Positions 13,554 to 24,700 of a DNA stretch of 40,969 nt are shown one piece after another (the first letter of the stretch is position 1; each line of letters begins with the position of its first letter). This stretch comes from a virus: IMG/VR virus record IMGVR_UViG_3300024520_000178, positions 1-40,969 of that record; one strand, 5' to 3'. The position numbers and the translations under genes were made by a program. The notes beneath the pieces were generated by a model. The model had not been told where the DNA came from and made no database searches. It saw nothing but the letters and a program-made list of their open reading frames with translations.

Positions 13554-15797
13554 ATGCCCAGGGTTCCTTTCGAGCCAGTGCAACAGGTCGAAGCCGAGCC
13601 GATCCGCTCGCCGTTCATTCAAGACGCCCGGGCGGGAGCGATCCGCAGGACGGGCGAGATCATCGGGCGCAGTGTGGCTGGCGCCGGCGAGGCGATCGCC
13701 GCGGCCAAGGAGCGGGCGGACGCGATGCGCCGCCTGGGCAAGACCCGGGAGGCGCAGTCGACCGCGTCGGGCCTACTGTCCGAGTTCCAGACGCTCCGCG
13801 GCATGGACCCCATGGAGCAGTGGGGCGAGTTCCAGCAGCGGTTCGAGGGCAAGGTCAGCGATCTCGACTCCGACTTCAGCTCCGAGCGGGAGCGCAAGGC
13901 GTGGCAGCTCGAGGTGGTCGACCCCATCCGGATGAACCTGAGCAGTCGAGCGGCCGGGCACATCAACTCGGAGAGCCAGGCCCACGCGAAGGAGCTCCTC
14001 GAGGCCTACCGCGTCGAGGGCGGGCGCGAGTTGGTGTCGTCTGCCGCGGCGCAGCCGGTCACCGGCAACGTCGAGGAGGACGCCGAGCGGGTCTCCGACC
14101 AGTTCGGGTTCGAGATGTCGGCCTACCTGGATGAGATCGAGAAGCTGGCCCTGAAGATCACCCGCTCGCCGCAGGCCGCCGAAGCGATGGTCAGCCAGTC
14201 CCGGTCCGACGCCATCGTGCTCCTGGTCGAGAGCCTCGCGCGGCAGCAGGACGACACCCCGGGGCGCCTCGAGGCGGCCAAGGCGATCTTCGAGGAGTCG
14301 TCCGAGTTCATTGCCGCCGAGCAGCGCGAGGTGCTGGGGGACATGCTCCAGACCGCTGACCGTCGTGAGACGGCACTCAAGGCGATGGCGACCGCCGCCG
14401 AGAAGGCCGGCTTCGACGACCCATTCTGGATCTACGAGAACCCGGACGCCCTGCGGGAGATGCAGCTCGTCGTGGACGATGAGACCGACCCCGAGCTCCG
14501 CGCGACGATGGCCGCCGACCTGAACCGCCGCGAACGCGACCTGGCCGGTGCCCGGCAGGCCCAGCAGACCCAGAGCGTCAGGGTGCTTAACGAGGCACTC
14601 ACGGCGTCGGGGGGCGACATCACGGCGATCAAGCGGGATTTGCCCCAGTGGCGACGCCTCGACCACCGCGACCAGATATGGCTCGAGACCAGGGCGGCCC
14701 AGATCACCGCCCGGCAGGAGCCGGTCACCGATCACGTAGCGATCCTCGAGAACTACTGGTCGAAGCCGAACCCTGACGGCAGCCGTAGCGCAACAACGAA
14801 GGCCGAGCGGGCCGCCGACTGGCCGGGACGTTACCGGGCGATTGCGAACGATGCGGACTTCAACGCCATCCGTAGGGACTGGCAGTCCGTCAATGACGAG
14901 ATCGCTGCCGGCAAGGTCGAGGTCGACACGATGTCCGGCACGATGCGCCAGCGGGTCACCGACCAACTCAAGGCAGACGGTTTTGCCCTGACGCCGGAGA
15001 TCCAGTCCTGGGTCAACCGCCAGTCGATCGCCGAGCAGGAGGCCGCGGAGCGAGGCGGTCAGGAGGTCACGCCGGAGAAGGCCGACGAAATCGCCGACCG
15101 GATCCGCTCAGGGGCGGTGCAGGAGATCGAGTTCTTTACCGGGCCGGCGACCGGGATGTTGGGCCGCAACGCCTCCTTCCCCGTCCGCGACGTCCAGGCG
15201 TGGACCGAGCACCTGCGCGAGTCGGGCATCGAGCCGCCCCAGGTTCCACGGGGAACATGGATCGACTACGAGCAGCTCGACGAGGTCGAGCGCGCCGTCG
15301 CCGAGATATACATCCAGTCGAACCAGCGCGCCCAGGGCCTCGACGAGCTCCCCGAGGACTCCAGCCGGCTCCGCACCGCGGCCGGCGAGTACAGCGCTGC
15401 GGCGGCGATGACCGAAGCCTGGCGCCGGCTGGGGATGAACGTCGCCGAGACGGCCGGCCAGCAGTTCCTAGGCGATTCCCGGCTGATGCGTCAAAGGGCT
15501 CGGGTCTATCTCGAGTCGCTCGGCACGCCGATCACCGACGAGAGCATGGCGCACGCGATCCGCGAGCTCATCCCTTTCGACCAGGATCGCGCCGGCCAGG
15601 TCGACGACACCGAAGTGGTCCGATACCTGCGCAAGCTCGGCCGCCTCTACCACGCCGACCTCTACGAATCGTTCCGATTCCAGGGGATCGAAGCGGAGGA
15701 GGCGGCACGCAGAATCGGGATCAACCCCGAGTCCCTGCCGGCCGAGCCCGCGCCGTCTACTTTGCCGCCGGCGCCGGTGCCCCCCGGGGTGCGATAG
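13554..15797 (+). CDS. Large internal virion protein (gp15-like position)
   Basis: This 747-residue protein is almost wholly alpha-helical, rich in Ala, Glu, Arg and Gln. Typical of gp15-like core proteins are the N-terminal region with AGAIRRTGEIIGRSVAGAGEAIA (about 24-46), the long heptad-like segment with EFQQRFEGKVSDLDSDFSSERERKAW, and repeated helical modules. A lysozyme motif is not seen. The C-terminus is Pro-rich (after about 725). In T7 this protein forms the periplasmic part of the ejection tube; the same place here is inferred from order, length and composition. The stop is immediately followed by the ATG of the giant gene. Confidence 0.82.
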   Translation: MPRVPFEPVQQVEAEPIRSPFIQDARAGAIRRTGEIIGRSVAGAGEAIAAAKERADAMRRLGKTREAQSTASGLLSEFQTLRGMDPMEQWGEFQQRFEGKVSDLDSDFSSERERKAWQLEVVDPIRMNLSSRAAGHINSESQAHAKELLEAYRVEGGRELVSSAAAQPVTGNVEEDAERVSDQFGFEMSAYLDEIEKLALKITRSPQAAEAMVSQSRSDAIVLLVESLARQQDDTPGRLEAAKAIFEESSEFIAAEQREVLGDMLQTADRRETALKAMATAAEKAGFDDPFWIYENPDALREMQLVVDDETDPELRATMAADLNRRERDLAGARQAQQTQSVRVLNEALTASGGDITAIKRDLPQWRRLDHRDQIWLETRAAQITARQEPVTDHVAILENYWSKPNPDGSRSATTKAERAADWPGRYRAIANDADFNAIRRDWQSVNDEIAAGKVEVDTMSGTMRQRVTDQLKADGFALTPEIQSWVNRQSIAEQEAAERGGQEVTPEKADEIADRIRSGAVQEIEFFTGPATGMLGRNASFPVRDVQAWTEHLRESGIEPPQVPRGTWIDYEQLDEVERAVAEIYIQSNQRAQGLDELPEDSSRLRTAAGEYSAAAAMTEAWRRLGMNVAETAGQQFLGDSRLMRQRARVYLESLGTPITDESMAHAIRELIPFDQDRAGQVDDTEVVRYLRKLGRLYHADLYESFRFQGIEAEEAARRIGINPESLPAEPAPSTLPPAPVPPGVR

Positions 15798-18700
15798 ATG
15801 GCCGACGAGAAGAAGGATCAGCTCCTCGAGGACGACCCGCTCAGCCGGTCGCCCTTCGGCGTGAGTCGTGTCCAGGGCCAGCCGCAGTTCCCCCCGAGGT
15901 CTCCGGCTCCACCGCCCCTGAATATGCGCGACCCGAAGGATCGGTCTCTGGCCGACTTCCGGGCCCTGGGCGAGCTCCACAAGCAGGGGCAGGTCCAATC
16001 CCTGGCCGCTTCGTTCGACCGCGTTGCGGAGCGTAACACCGCCGACGAGCGCGAGGCTTTCTCGCTCGCGGCCTTCCTGAACCGCGACCCCGCGCGGGTC
16101 CGGGGGAACCTCGACGCCTATCGGGAGATCGCCCGCAAGCAGGGCTTCGACTACGCCCACCTGCTCGAGGTGGCGCCGGCGGTGGCGGGCTTCGCTCACC
16201 AGCACCCCGGGGTCGTTGTCGACGACCTGGCCCGGGCCGGCTGGTGGGAGTGGCTCACGCGGGCCCCTGTCGTCGCCTGGCGCATGGGCGCCGAGGATGT
16301 CGAGTTCGGCCGACTCGGCTTTGCCGACCTGGCCGGGGTAGCGTCGATCGAGGACGAGAAGCGCATGGCCGAGCTCGAGCGGACCATGGGCGAGCGCTAC
16401 CTGGGACAAGACGCCTGGATGACCAAGAGCTACGTCGAGGCGATTCGGCAGCTTCCGATCCTCTGGGGCTCGCTGAAGTGGGGCGTGGCCACCGGAACCG
16501 CGTACGCCGCCGGGGCGGCCTTGATCGGCCAACTCGGCCCCCAGGCAGCCACGCCCGAGGAGGTCGTCACCATGCCGGCGGCGTTCCTCATCGGGACCGC
16601 GTACGGCATGTGGGCCTTCAATAGCTCGCTCGAGGCTGGCCATACGTACAAGGCGATTCAGCAGGAGTTCCGCCGGAAGGGCCTGCAGGCGCCCGATGAT
16701 CTCGAGACCCGGGCGATCGCGGCATTCGCCGGGGCGGTGTCCGGCACGCTGGAGACGGCCTCCCAGCGCGTCCTGGGCGGCGCTGCGGGCGTGGGGCGGG
16801 CGATCCGAGGGATGGCCAGCCGGAAGACTGCCGCACTCGTGGCGCAGCGCGGGACACGGCAGGCGTTGCAGAATTTCGTTCGCAGGTCCGCGACCACGAT
16901 GGGGACCGAGGTCTCGACCGAGATCCTGCAGGAGATCACCCAACTCGCCGGCGTCGCGACGGCCGAGGTACTCAAGACCGGCGGGAGCGACATGACCATG
17001 GAGCAGGTGGTCGACCAGTCGCTCGAGATCGCGGTCACGACGGCCCAGGCGATGACGATCATGGGCCCGCTGGCCTCCTCGAGCTCGCTGATCGTCGACG
17101 TGAGGGACGCCCGGCGGACCACCCGGGAGGGCGCTCGGCTCGAGATGCTGGCCGGCACCGTCCGCGGGATGGAGATGCTCGACCAGGCCCCGGAGGCCTT
17201 CCGCGAGCTCGCGAAACAGATCGGGTCCAGATACGGCCAGATGGAGACCGCGCATATCAAGGTTAAGGATTTCAACCAGGTCGCCGAGGCAGCCGGCATC
17301 GACCCGACCGAGTTGGCCCAGGAGATCCTCGGCAGCACCGACTCATACGCCCAGGCGGTGAGCGAGGGCGCCCAGGGCGACCTCGTCATCCCCATGGCCG
17401 ACTTCTTGACCAAAGTTGTCCCGACTCCGCTGTACGAGCAGCTCAAGCCGCACGTCCGGCTGTCCCAGGCGGCGATGAGCGAGCAGCAGGTCACCCAGAA
17501 GGCGGACGCCGTGCGGGAGGTCCTGCTGGCGTCCCTCCCCGAGGTCGATACCCAGCTCGACCAGGCCGAGCAGACGATCTATGTCGACGTCTACCGCCAG
17601 ATGCTCGACGAGACGGGCGACCCGTCCCTCGCCGACCTGACCGCGACCACTCACGCGCGGGTGATCTCCACTCTGGCCCGACGAGAGGGGATCGACCCGG
17701 TGGCCTACCACCGGACCTGGGGCCTTGCCATCGAGGGTCCGGACAACGCCCGGGTCGCTCGGGCTGTCGATGCCGAGGTCCGCGGCATCCTCGACGAGCG
17801 CCAGGCTGCCCAGGAGCAGCCGGCGACGGCGCCGCTACCAAAGGCCCCTCGCCGGTCGGCGATCCGCGATCTCGGCCAGGTCAAGACCGCCCGGGACTTC
17901 TACTCCTGGGTCAAGAACATGGGCGGCCTGAAGGGCGGGGACCGCTTCTCCGACCTGCCCCAGGGCGACGAGCTGTTCGATCAGATCCCGGCCTTCGCCA
18001 AGAACCAGCAGGCCGGCAAGACCATCTCGGAGCTCGGCGAGGAGCTGATGCAGATGCGCGGCTCGCCGTTCGCCGACCTGGACGCGGCTGCCGATTGGCT
18101 GCTCGACGCGCTGCAGAACCCCGAAGGGGTCGAGTTGCCCCGCGGTCTGGCCGAGGCCGACCTGGACCCCGGATCCGCCGGGATCCTCGAGGAGCAGCTG
18201 GAGCACGACACCGAGCTACGCGCTCGAGTCGACCAGGTCGACGCGCTGTACGACGGCCTCGAGGGCGCGGCGCCGGCGGACGCCGCCCGGGTCCAGCTGG
18301 AGATCGCCAGCCAGTGGCTCGAGGTGGCCCGCGAGTTCGGCCAGGACGTCGTCGACCTGCTCCTGCGGCGGGACTACGGCACGTCCCTGCGGGCGCTCCA
18401 GGCGAACGTCAGACGGTCCGGATTCGACCCCGAGGGCGAGTCCAGCGTCACCCCGTACGACCCGCGGTACGAGCCGGACAAACTCGCCTTATGGATGTCG
18501 CGCAATGGCGGGATCGACCCCAAGGAGCAGGGCGCCTGGCGCGGGCGCTACCCGGGCGTGGTCAGTCCGGGCGGGCTGACCCTCGATCGTTGGGCCGAGG
18601 AGATCCGCAGCCACTGGCCGGAGTACTTCCCCAGCGACGATGCCGCGCTCGAGTGGCTCCGCGAGGAGTGGGCCACCGGCGCCGGCAAGCCTCAGTCGAC

Positions 18701-21700
18701 GACCCTGACCGGCGAGGCCGCGGTGCTCGAGGTGCGGGCCCAGACGCTCTCGGCCGACATCCAGGAGATCATCCGCGAGGCGCGGGAGCAGGGCGTCCGA
18801 CCTGACGCCGCCCAGGTGGCCCGGACGGTGCTCGAGGACTCTGGCTGGTCTGAGGTGTCCTCTGCCAACCTCGGCGAGGGCGACGTTGTCCTCGAGCGGG
18901 AGACCGGGGCGATCTTCCGCGTGGTGGCGGACGGCGATCAACTGCGCCTCGAGGGCCGGGCCGGCGACCTGCCGCTGACCGCCTTCAACTTCTACAGCGC
19001 CATCCCGCTCGGTCGACGAGCTCAGCGCTTCCACCAGAAGAAGACCGAGGCCCAGGTCCGCCGAGGGCATCTGCTGCGCCGGCTGGCTCCGTTCATCCAG
19101 CAGGCCGACGTCTCCAGGTCGAAGAACGCCACGCTCCAGGGGGCGATTGATCTGATCCGAGCGCTCCCATCGGCCATTGAGATGGCGTCTGTCGCCTGGG
19201 CCGGGCGCAAGGCGCGCCGTTGGTATCAGCGATCGGCGCGGATGATCCTTGAGGTGTTCGGTCCGGACGATGCGCCGCGATTCGGCGCACTGCTTGCGGC
19301 GCTGTCGCCCCGGACAGACGTGCAAGACAACCTGTACAAGGCGGTGACTCTCTGGGCCAAGTGGGATGCCGCTGGCAGGCCCCGGGACGAGGTGTCGATC
19401 CGGCGACTTGCCTCGAAGCACAAGCCGACCCTGATGGGGATGCTGCAGAACAACATCGTCATTGCGCTGACCAGCGAGGCTCCGGGGTCGGTCGTCCTGT
19501 CCGGTCCCAAAGTGGCGTCGTTCGCCAAGAACCTGCGCGGCGAGTTGCGGGCCGTGACCAATGACGGCCATATGGCGTACTACTTCGGCATCGACCCGAA
19601 ACTACTGGAGAGTGATCGCAGCGAGGCCAAGGGCGTGCCCCAGGCACTGTTCAGCGCGCACTACCTAGCCCTGACCTGGATCACCCGGAGGGCCGCCGCG
19701 ATACTGCACCAGCGCACGGGCGAGGCGTGGGAGCCGGCCGAGGTCCAGGCCGCCGTCTGGGCCTGGTCGCGCACGCTACGCTTCACGGTGAAGCGGGACG
19801 ACCAGAAAAACCGGCTATCGAAGTTCGAGATGGTCCGCTATGGGATGTTCGGCCCGGGGGACGTGAAACCGGACGACTTCGCAGAGCTGATGATGTCGAC
19901 GGTTCAGCGGGGCGTGGAGCTGTTCGAGCGGGGCAAACTGCCCAAGGCCAAGGAGGTTCTCGGTGGACTCGCAAAAAGAACAAGAAGTGCGCGACGCGCT
20001 GTCGGCGATTTTGGATTCACAGCACTCGAAGGCGGACCAGATGAAGGGTTTTCTGCTGGACACGCTGCAGACCTCCGACGAGCTGCCCGGCGGCTCGACG
20101 AGCGATTCCCCGTCGAGGAGCGACAGCAGCAGGCCACCAAGCGCGCCCGACTCCGAGAGCCCGGAGCCGACTACTCCCCCGCCGACCAGGAGCAGCGAGC
20201 CAGCGACGCCCTTGCCGAGATCAGAGACAGTGCCGCCGAGCAGCAGGGCGAGCTCGCCGCCCGCCCCGCCCGAGAGCTCAAGCCCGGAGATCGCGTCACC
20301 TACCGAGGAACCGAGGTTGCCGGGTTCGCAGGAACCGAAGGGACCGTCAGCAGCGTAGGGCCCGGCAAACTCGGCGTGGGCGTCGACTGGGACAAGCCGC
20401 TCAACAAGAGCGGCGCCAACCACGGGACACACCCGGCCACCGAGCTGGCCGAGCCTGGCCAGCAGGCCGAGCTCGACTTCGGCGACACCCCCGACGCCGC
20501 CGAGCCCGCCGGCCCCGAGCAGCGCGGAGGCGTCCGGGTCCTCGCCCGAGACCTCCCTGCCAGGATCGAGCGCGACCGAGGGGCCGAGCTAGTCGGGTCG
20601 ACCGTCATCACGCCCCGCGACCTCGCGACGCTTGCCTCGATCCTCCGCGACCGTCGTATCGAGACAATACGCCACTTCTGGATCGATAAGAACGGGAAGA
20701 TCGTCTCGACCGAGGCCGGCTCGAGCGGGATGCCCGGCTACTCCTCGATTGCGATCGGGTTGGCCCCGGAGTCCGCAGAGGATTTCATCCCGTACTACCA
20801 CCGGCTCGCCCGGAGGGCCCTACGCCTACTGAAGTCTCGGGGTGTGCGTGAGCTCTACCTCATGCACAACCACCCATCAGCCACCCCGACGTCGAGCATG
20901 GACGATCGCAAGGCGAACCGCCGGGCAACGGTCGAGTTCCTGGCCCATCAGATCAAGATCGTCGCCAACGAGGGCGCCCCGAAGGGCCAGAAGCGGCGGG
21001 TTCAGCGCCTGATGAAGGCGATCGAGGACGACCGCTTCTGGCCCTACAGGCCGCACGAGCACGACCCCGACAACTTCATCATGACCGAGCCGGGGGCCCT
21101 GCAAGATCCTGACGCGCCGCCGGGAGTGCGCGAGCAGCTCGACGACCTGACGAAACTGTACGACGCCGGCGTCCTCGTCGAGCCCCGCGGTCACGTCGTG
21201 ATCGACCACGACCGCTACACCTGGATCGGGCCCACCGGAGAGTTGAAGTCCGACCTGCCGACGCACGACTTCCACAACCTGGACGACAAGCCCGACCCCC
21301 TGCGGCGACCCGAGGACATCGCCATCCCTCACCCGAAGCTGCGGGCGCACCGGGGTGCAGGCCCACAGGACGTCGCGGAGCTCGGCAGTCAGATCGTCAC
21401 CGGGGAGCGGGACGTCGTGCTGATCTACGCCGACGCCGCCGGCCGCGTCGTGGGACTCGAGGAGGTCCCTCGAGGGCTGCTCGATCAGACGATGGAGCTC
21501 GCCAACTGGGTCCGAGGTCGAGTGCCGGAGTACGGCGCGGTGGAAGTCTTCCTCTACACCCGCGACAAGGAGACGGTCGAGTCCATGCGGCGGGCGATGC
21601 AGGCGGGAATCGTCCGCGATGCACTCATCGACACGTCTTCGGTCTGGAGCGCGCAGGAGAAGGGCATCTTCGCGCTGTACGAGCTCGGCAAGGCCAAGGG

Positions 21701-24700
21701 GAAGCCCAAGGCGTCGCGGCGTCTGTGGGAGCGGGCCACGCGCTACGGCACCGACCCCCGCCCGGTCGGCGAGATCCTCCGCGAGCGCCAGCGGGCCTAC
21801 AACGGGGCGGGGGTGCGGTTCCCGCGCTTCTCGACGAAGTTCATCGGGTCCGGGGAGAGCACGCTCAACTACGGCTGGGGGCTGTACTTCACGTCGCTCA
21901 AGGCGATCGGGCAGTGGTATCGCGACGCCGACATGCAGCGGAAGGGCAGGGTCGCCACATTCTTCCGAGGCGCCGAGTTCCAGGCCGGACTGATCGACAG
22001 CACGGGCCACGCGCAGGCTGTCGTCGACCTGGTCGCCGGGATCGACCTCGACGAGATCCGGGCGAAGCTGCCCGACGACATGAAGCAAGCGGAGAATGTG
22101 GTCCTCGTACATGCTGCAAGGCACTTGATGTTCGCCTGGGGTCGCGAGGTGACTATCCGGGGGGTCACGGTCGAGGGCTTGCGGAGACGGGTACTGGCAG
22201 TTGCAGATAACGGGATCATGAACGCCGAGATGGCTCGCGACGGCTTTTCCGGCAAGCCAGAGTTGCACTCGCCATCTCGTCTCGAGGCCGCCGACTTCCG
22301 CGTTTTCGAGGCCAAACTGAACCGCGAGGTCTGGCGGCAGATGGTGCCTGAGCTCACCCTACAGGGCCGCGAGGGCCAGGTGGCCGAGGTCGAGATCCCC
22401 GGGCCGGAGGAGATGCTGCACTGGAACGGTGCGATGGGGGACATCGACTCCGAGGGGGAGTTCATCAAGCCCGACATCGACAACCCCAACCACCACGCAT
22501 ACACGCGACTCGCGGCGGCTGGGTGGGACCCCGAGTATGGGAAGCAACCGCGGAAGCGGAGGCCGACGCCACTGGCCGACAACACCGGCCACACGATCTA
22601 CCGGATCCTCGTACAGCAGGCGGCGTGGTTTATCGAGAGCCCGGATAGGCAGCCGGGGGCTCCCGAGAACATAGCGAGCGATAGCTACGCGAAGTTCCTG
22701 CGGGACCATGACCTTAAAGACCCCGAGGAGGCCGCGTCCCGCTACCTCGACTCCATCGGGATCCGCGGCGTGGCCTACGTCGGCCGGACGAGCGGCGAGC
22801 CGGGCTACGTCGTGTTCAACGACGACCAGGTGTCGCTCCCCGTCGCGTTCTACCAGGACGACCGCGGGCGGATCGACATCGACCGGGTGTCGAAGCAAAT
22901 CACCATCACACTGACCGACGCGGCCGACGCCTCGACGGTCTTCCACGAGATGGCCCACTTCTACCTCGAGGCCATGGCCGATCTGGTCGAACGGCCCGAA
23001 GCGTCGCCCGAGCTCCAGGCCGACTGGGCCGAGGTGCTGCGCTTCCTGAAGGTCAAGACTCGCGAGCAGATCGACACCCCGCAGCACGAGAAGTTCGCCA
23101 GATCCTTCGAGGAGTACCTGCGTCGAGCCCAGGCGCCCAGCGAGGGCCTGCGCTCCGTCTTCGGGCGGATCCGGGCCCTGATGCTCGCCGTCTACGGCCA
23201 GGCCGAGAAGCTCGCCAGCCTTTCCCCGCGGATCAAGGACGTGTTCGACCGGCTGCTCGCCACCGAGCAGGAGATTGCCGCAGCGCGTTCCGCGATGCGT
23301 CTCGAGCCGATCGAGGCACTGACCCGTACGATGTCCTCCGACGAGCTGGAGCGCTACCGCGAGGCCGCGGAGAAGGCGGCTGCGGAGGCCGAGGACGACC
23401 TGCGTGTCGCCGCCCTGGCCGACGCCGAGGAGTTCCGCGAGCATGTGGCGGGCCGGCGCGAGCTGATGGCCGCCGAGATCCGCACCGCCTGGGCGGAATC
23501 CCGCCTGATGACCGCGCTCCACTACCTGCAGCGTGGCCGGATGATCGAGGGCGAGACCCCGCGCGAGCTCCTGAACGACGACGGGAAGTCGCTGAAGCTC
23601 GACAAGCAGGCCCTGATCGACGAGTTCGGCGGCGGGATCCTCAAGCAGCTCGCCCGAGGGAACCAGCACCCCTACACCAACCAGGCTGACCGGGCGACCG
23701 ATCCGGGCACCCTCGCTGAGTTGCTGGGGTACGACTCCGCGGCCGAGCTCATCGCCGAGCTGACCGGCGCGCCCAACTACCAGAAGGCCTTCGACGAGGA
23801 GATCGAGCGCCGGGTCGAGGCCCGCTACGGCGACATCATGCGCGACCCCGGGGCCCTGACCGAGCGGGCGATGGACGCCGTGGTGGCGCCGGCGGCCTTC
23901 GAGCAGCTCCTGATCGAGCTCGACCACGCCCGCCGGCAGCTCGCGCCTGGCGAGGCCGCAAACGCCTCGATGGTCGACCGCGCCTCGCTCAAGGCCTACG
24001 CCGGCCGGGTGATCGCTGGCAAGACAATCATGGAACTCCAGCCTTACGCCTACGCCCAGGCGGCACAGCGGCACGGCACGAAGGCCCAGAGGTCGACCAA
24101 CCCGGAGACCATCCACCGGGAGCGGATGCTCCAGCTCGTCAACCTGGCGCTCTACCGCGAGGCCCGGGACGCCCGCCTCGAGGCCGACCGAGCCCTGCGC
24201 TACGCCCGCCGGATGATGGGCAAGTCGACCCAGCAGATGCTCGGCAAGGCCGACAGTGCTACGGCCGACCCGACCCAGGGCATCGCCGGAGGGTCCTACC
24301 AGGCGACGGCCAACCAGCTCCTCGAGCACTTCGAACTACGGCCGGAGTCGAAGCGATCGACCGAGCGCCGGCAGAGGCTCCGCGACTGGGTGGCCGAGCA
24401 GATCGCCGAGGGCGAGGACGTCGTCGTCACGCCCCGCCTAGTCGAGCTCACCGAGCGGGCGAAGAAGCATTTCCGGGAGCTGCGGGTCGACGAGTTCCGC
24501 GACCTGCGGAACGCGCTGCAGAACATCGAGGGGCTGGCCCGGCTCAAGACGAAACTACTCGACGGCGAGGACACCCGAGACTTCCGCCGTGGGGTCGGCG
24601 AGCTCATCGACTCCGGCGACGCCAACCTGGCCGCGGCGAAGCCGATGTGGGATCCCGAGGTGGACCGGCAGAGGACTATAGGAGAAACGGTCAGCGAGTG

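Noticed and set aside
24672-24686. ACTATAGGAGA resembles the core of a T7 RNA polymerase promoter
   Set aside because: The upstream half of the T7 promoter is absent, the motif lies inside the giant gene in the correct frame, and no phage RNA polymerase gene is visible.
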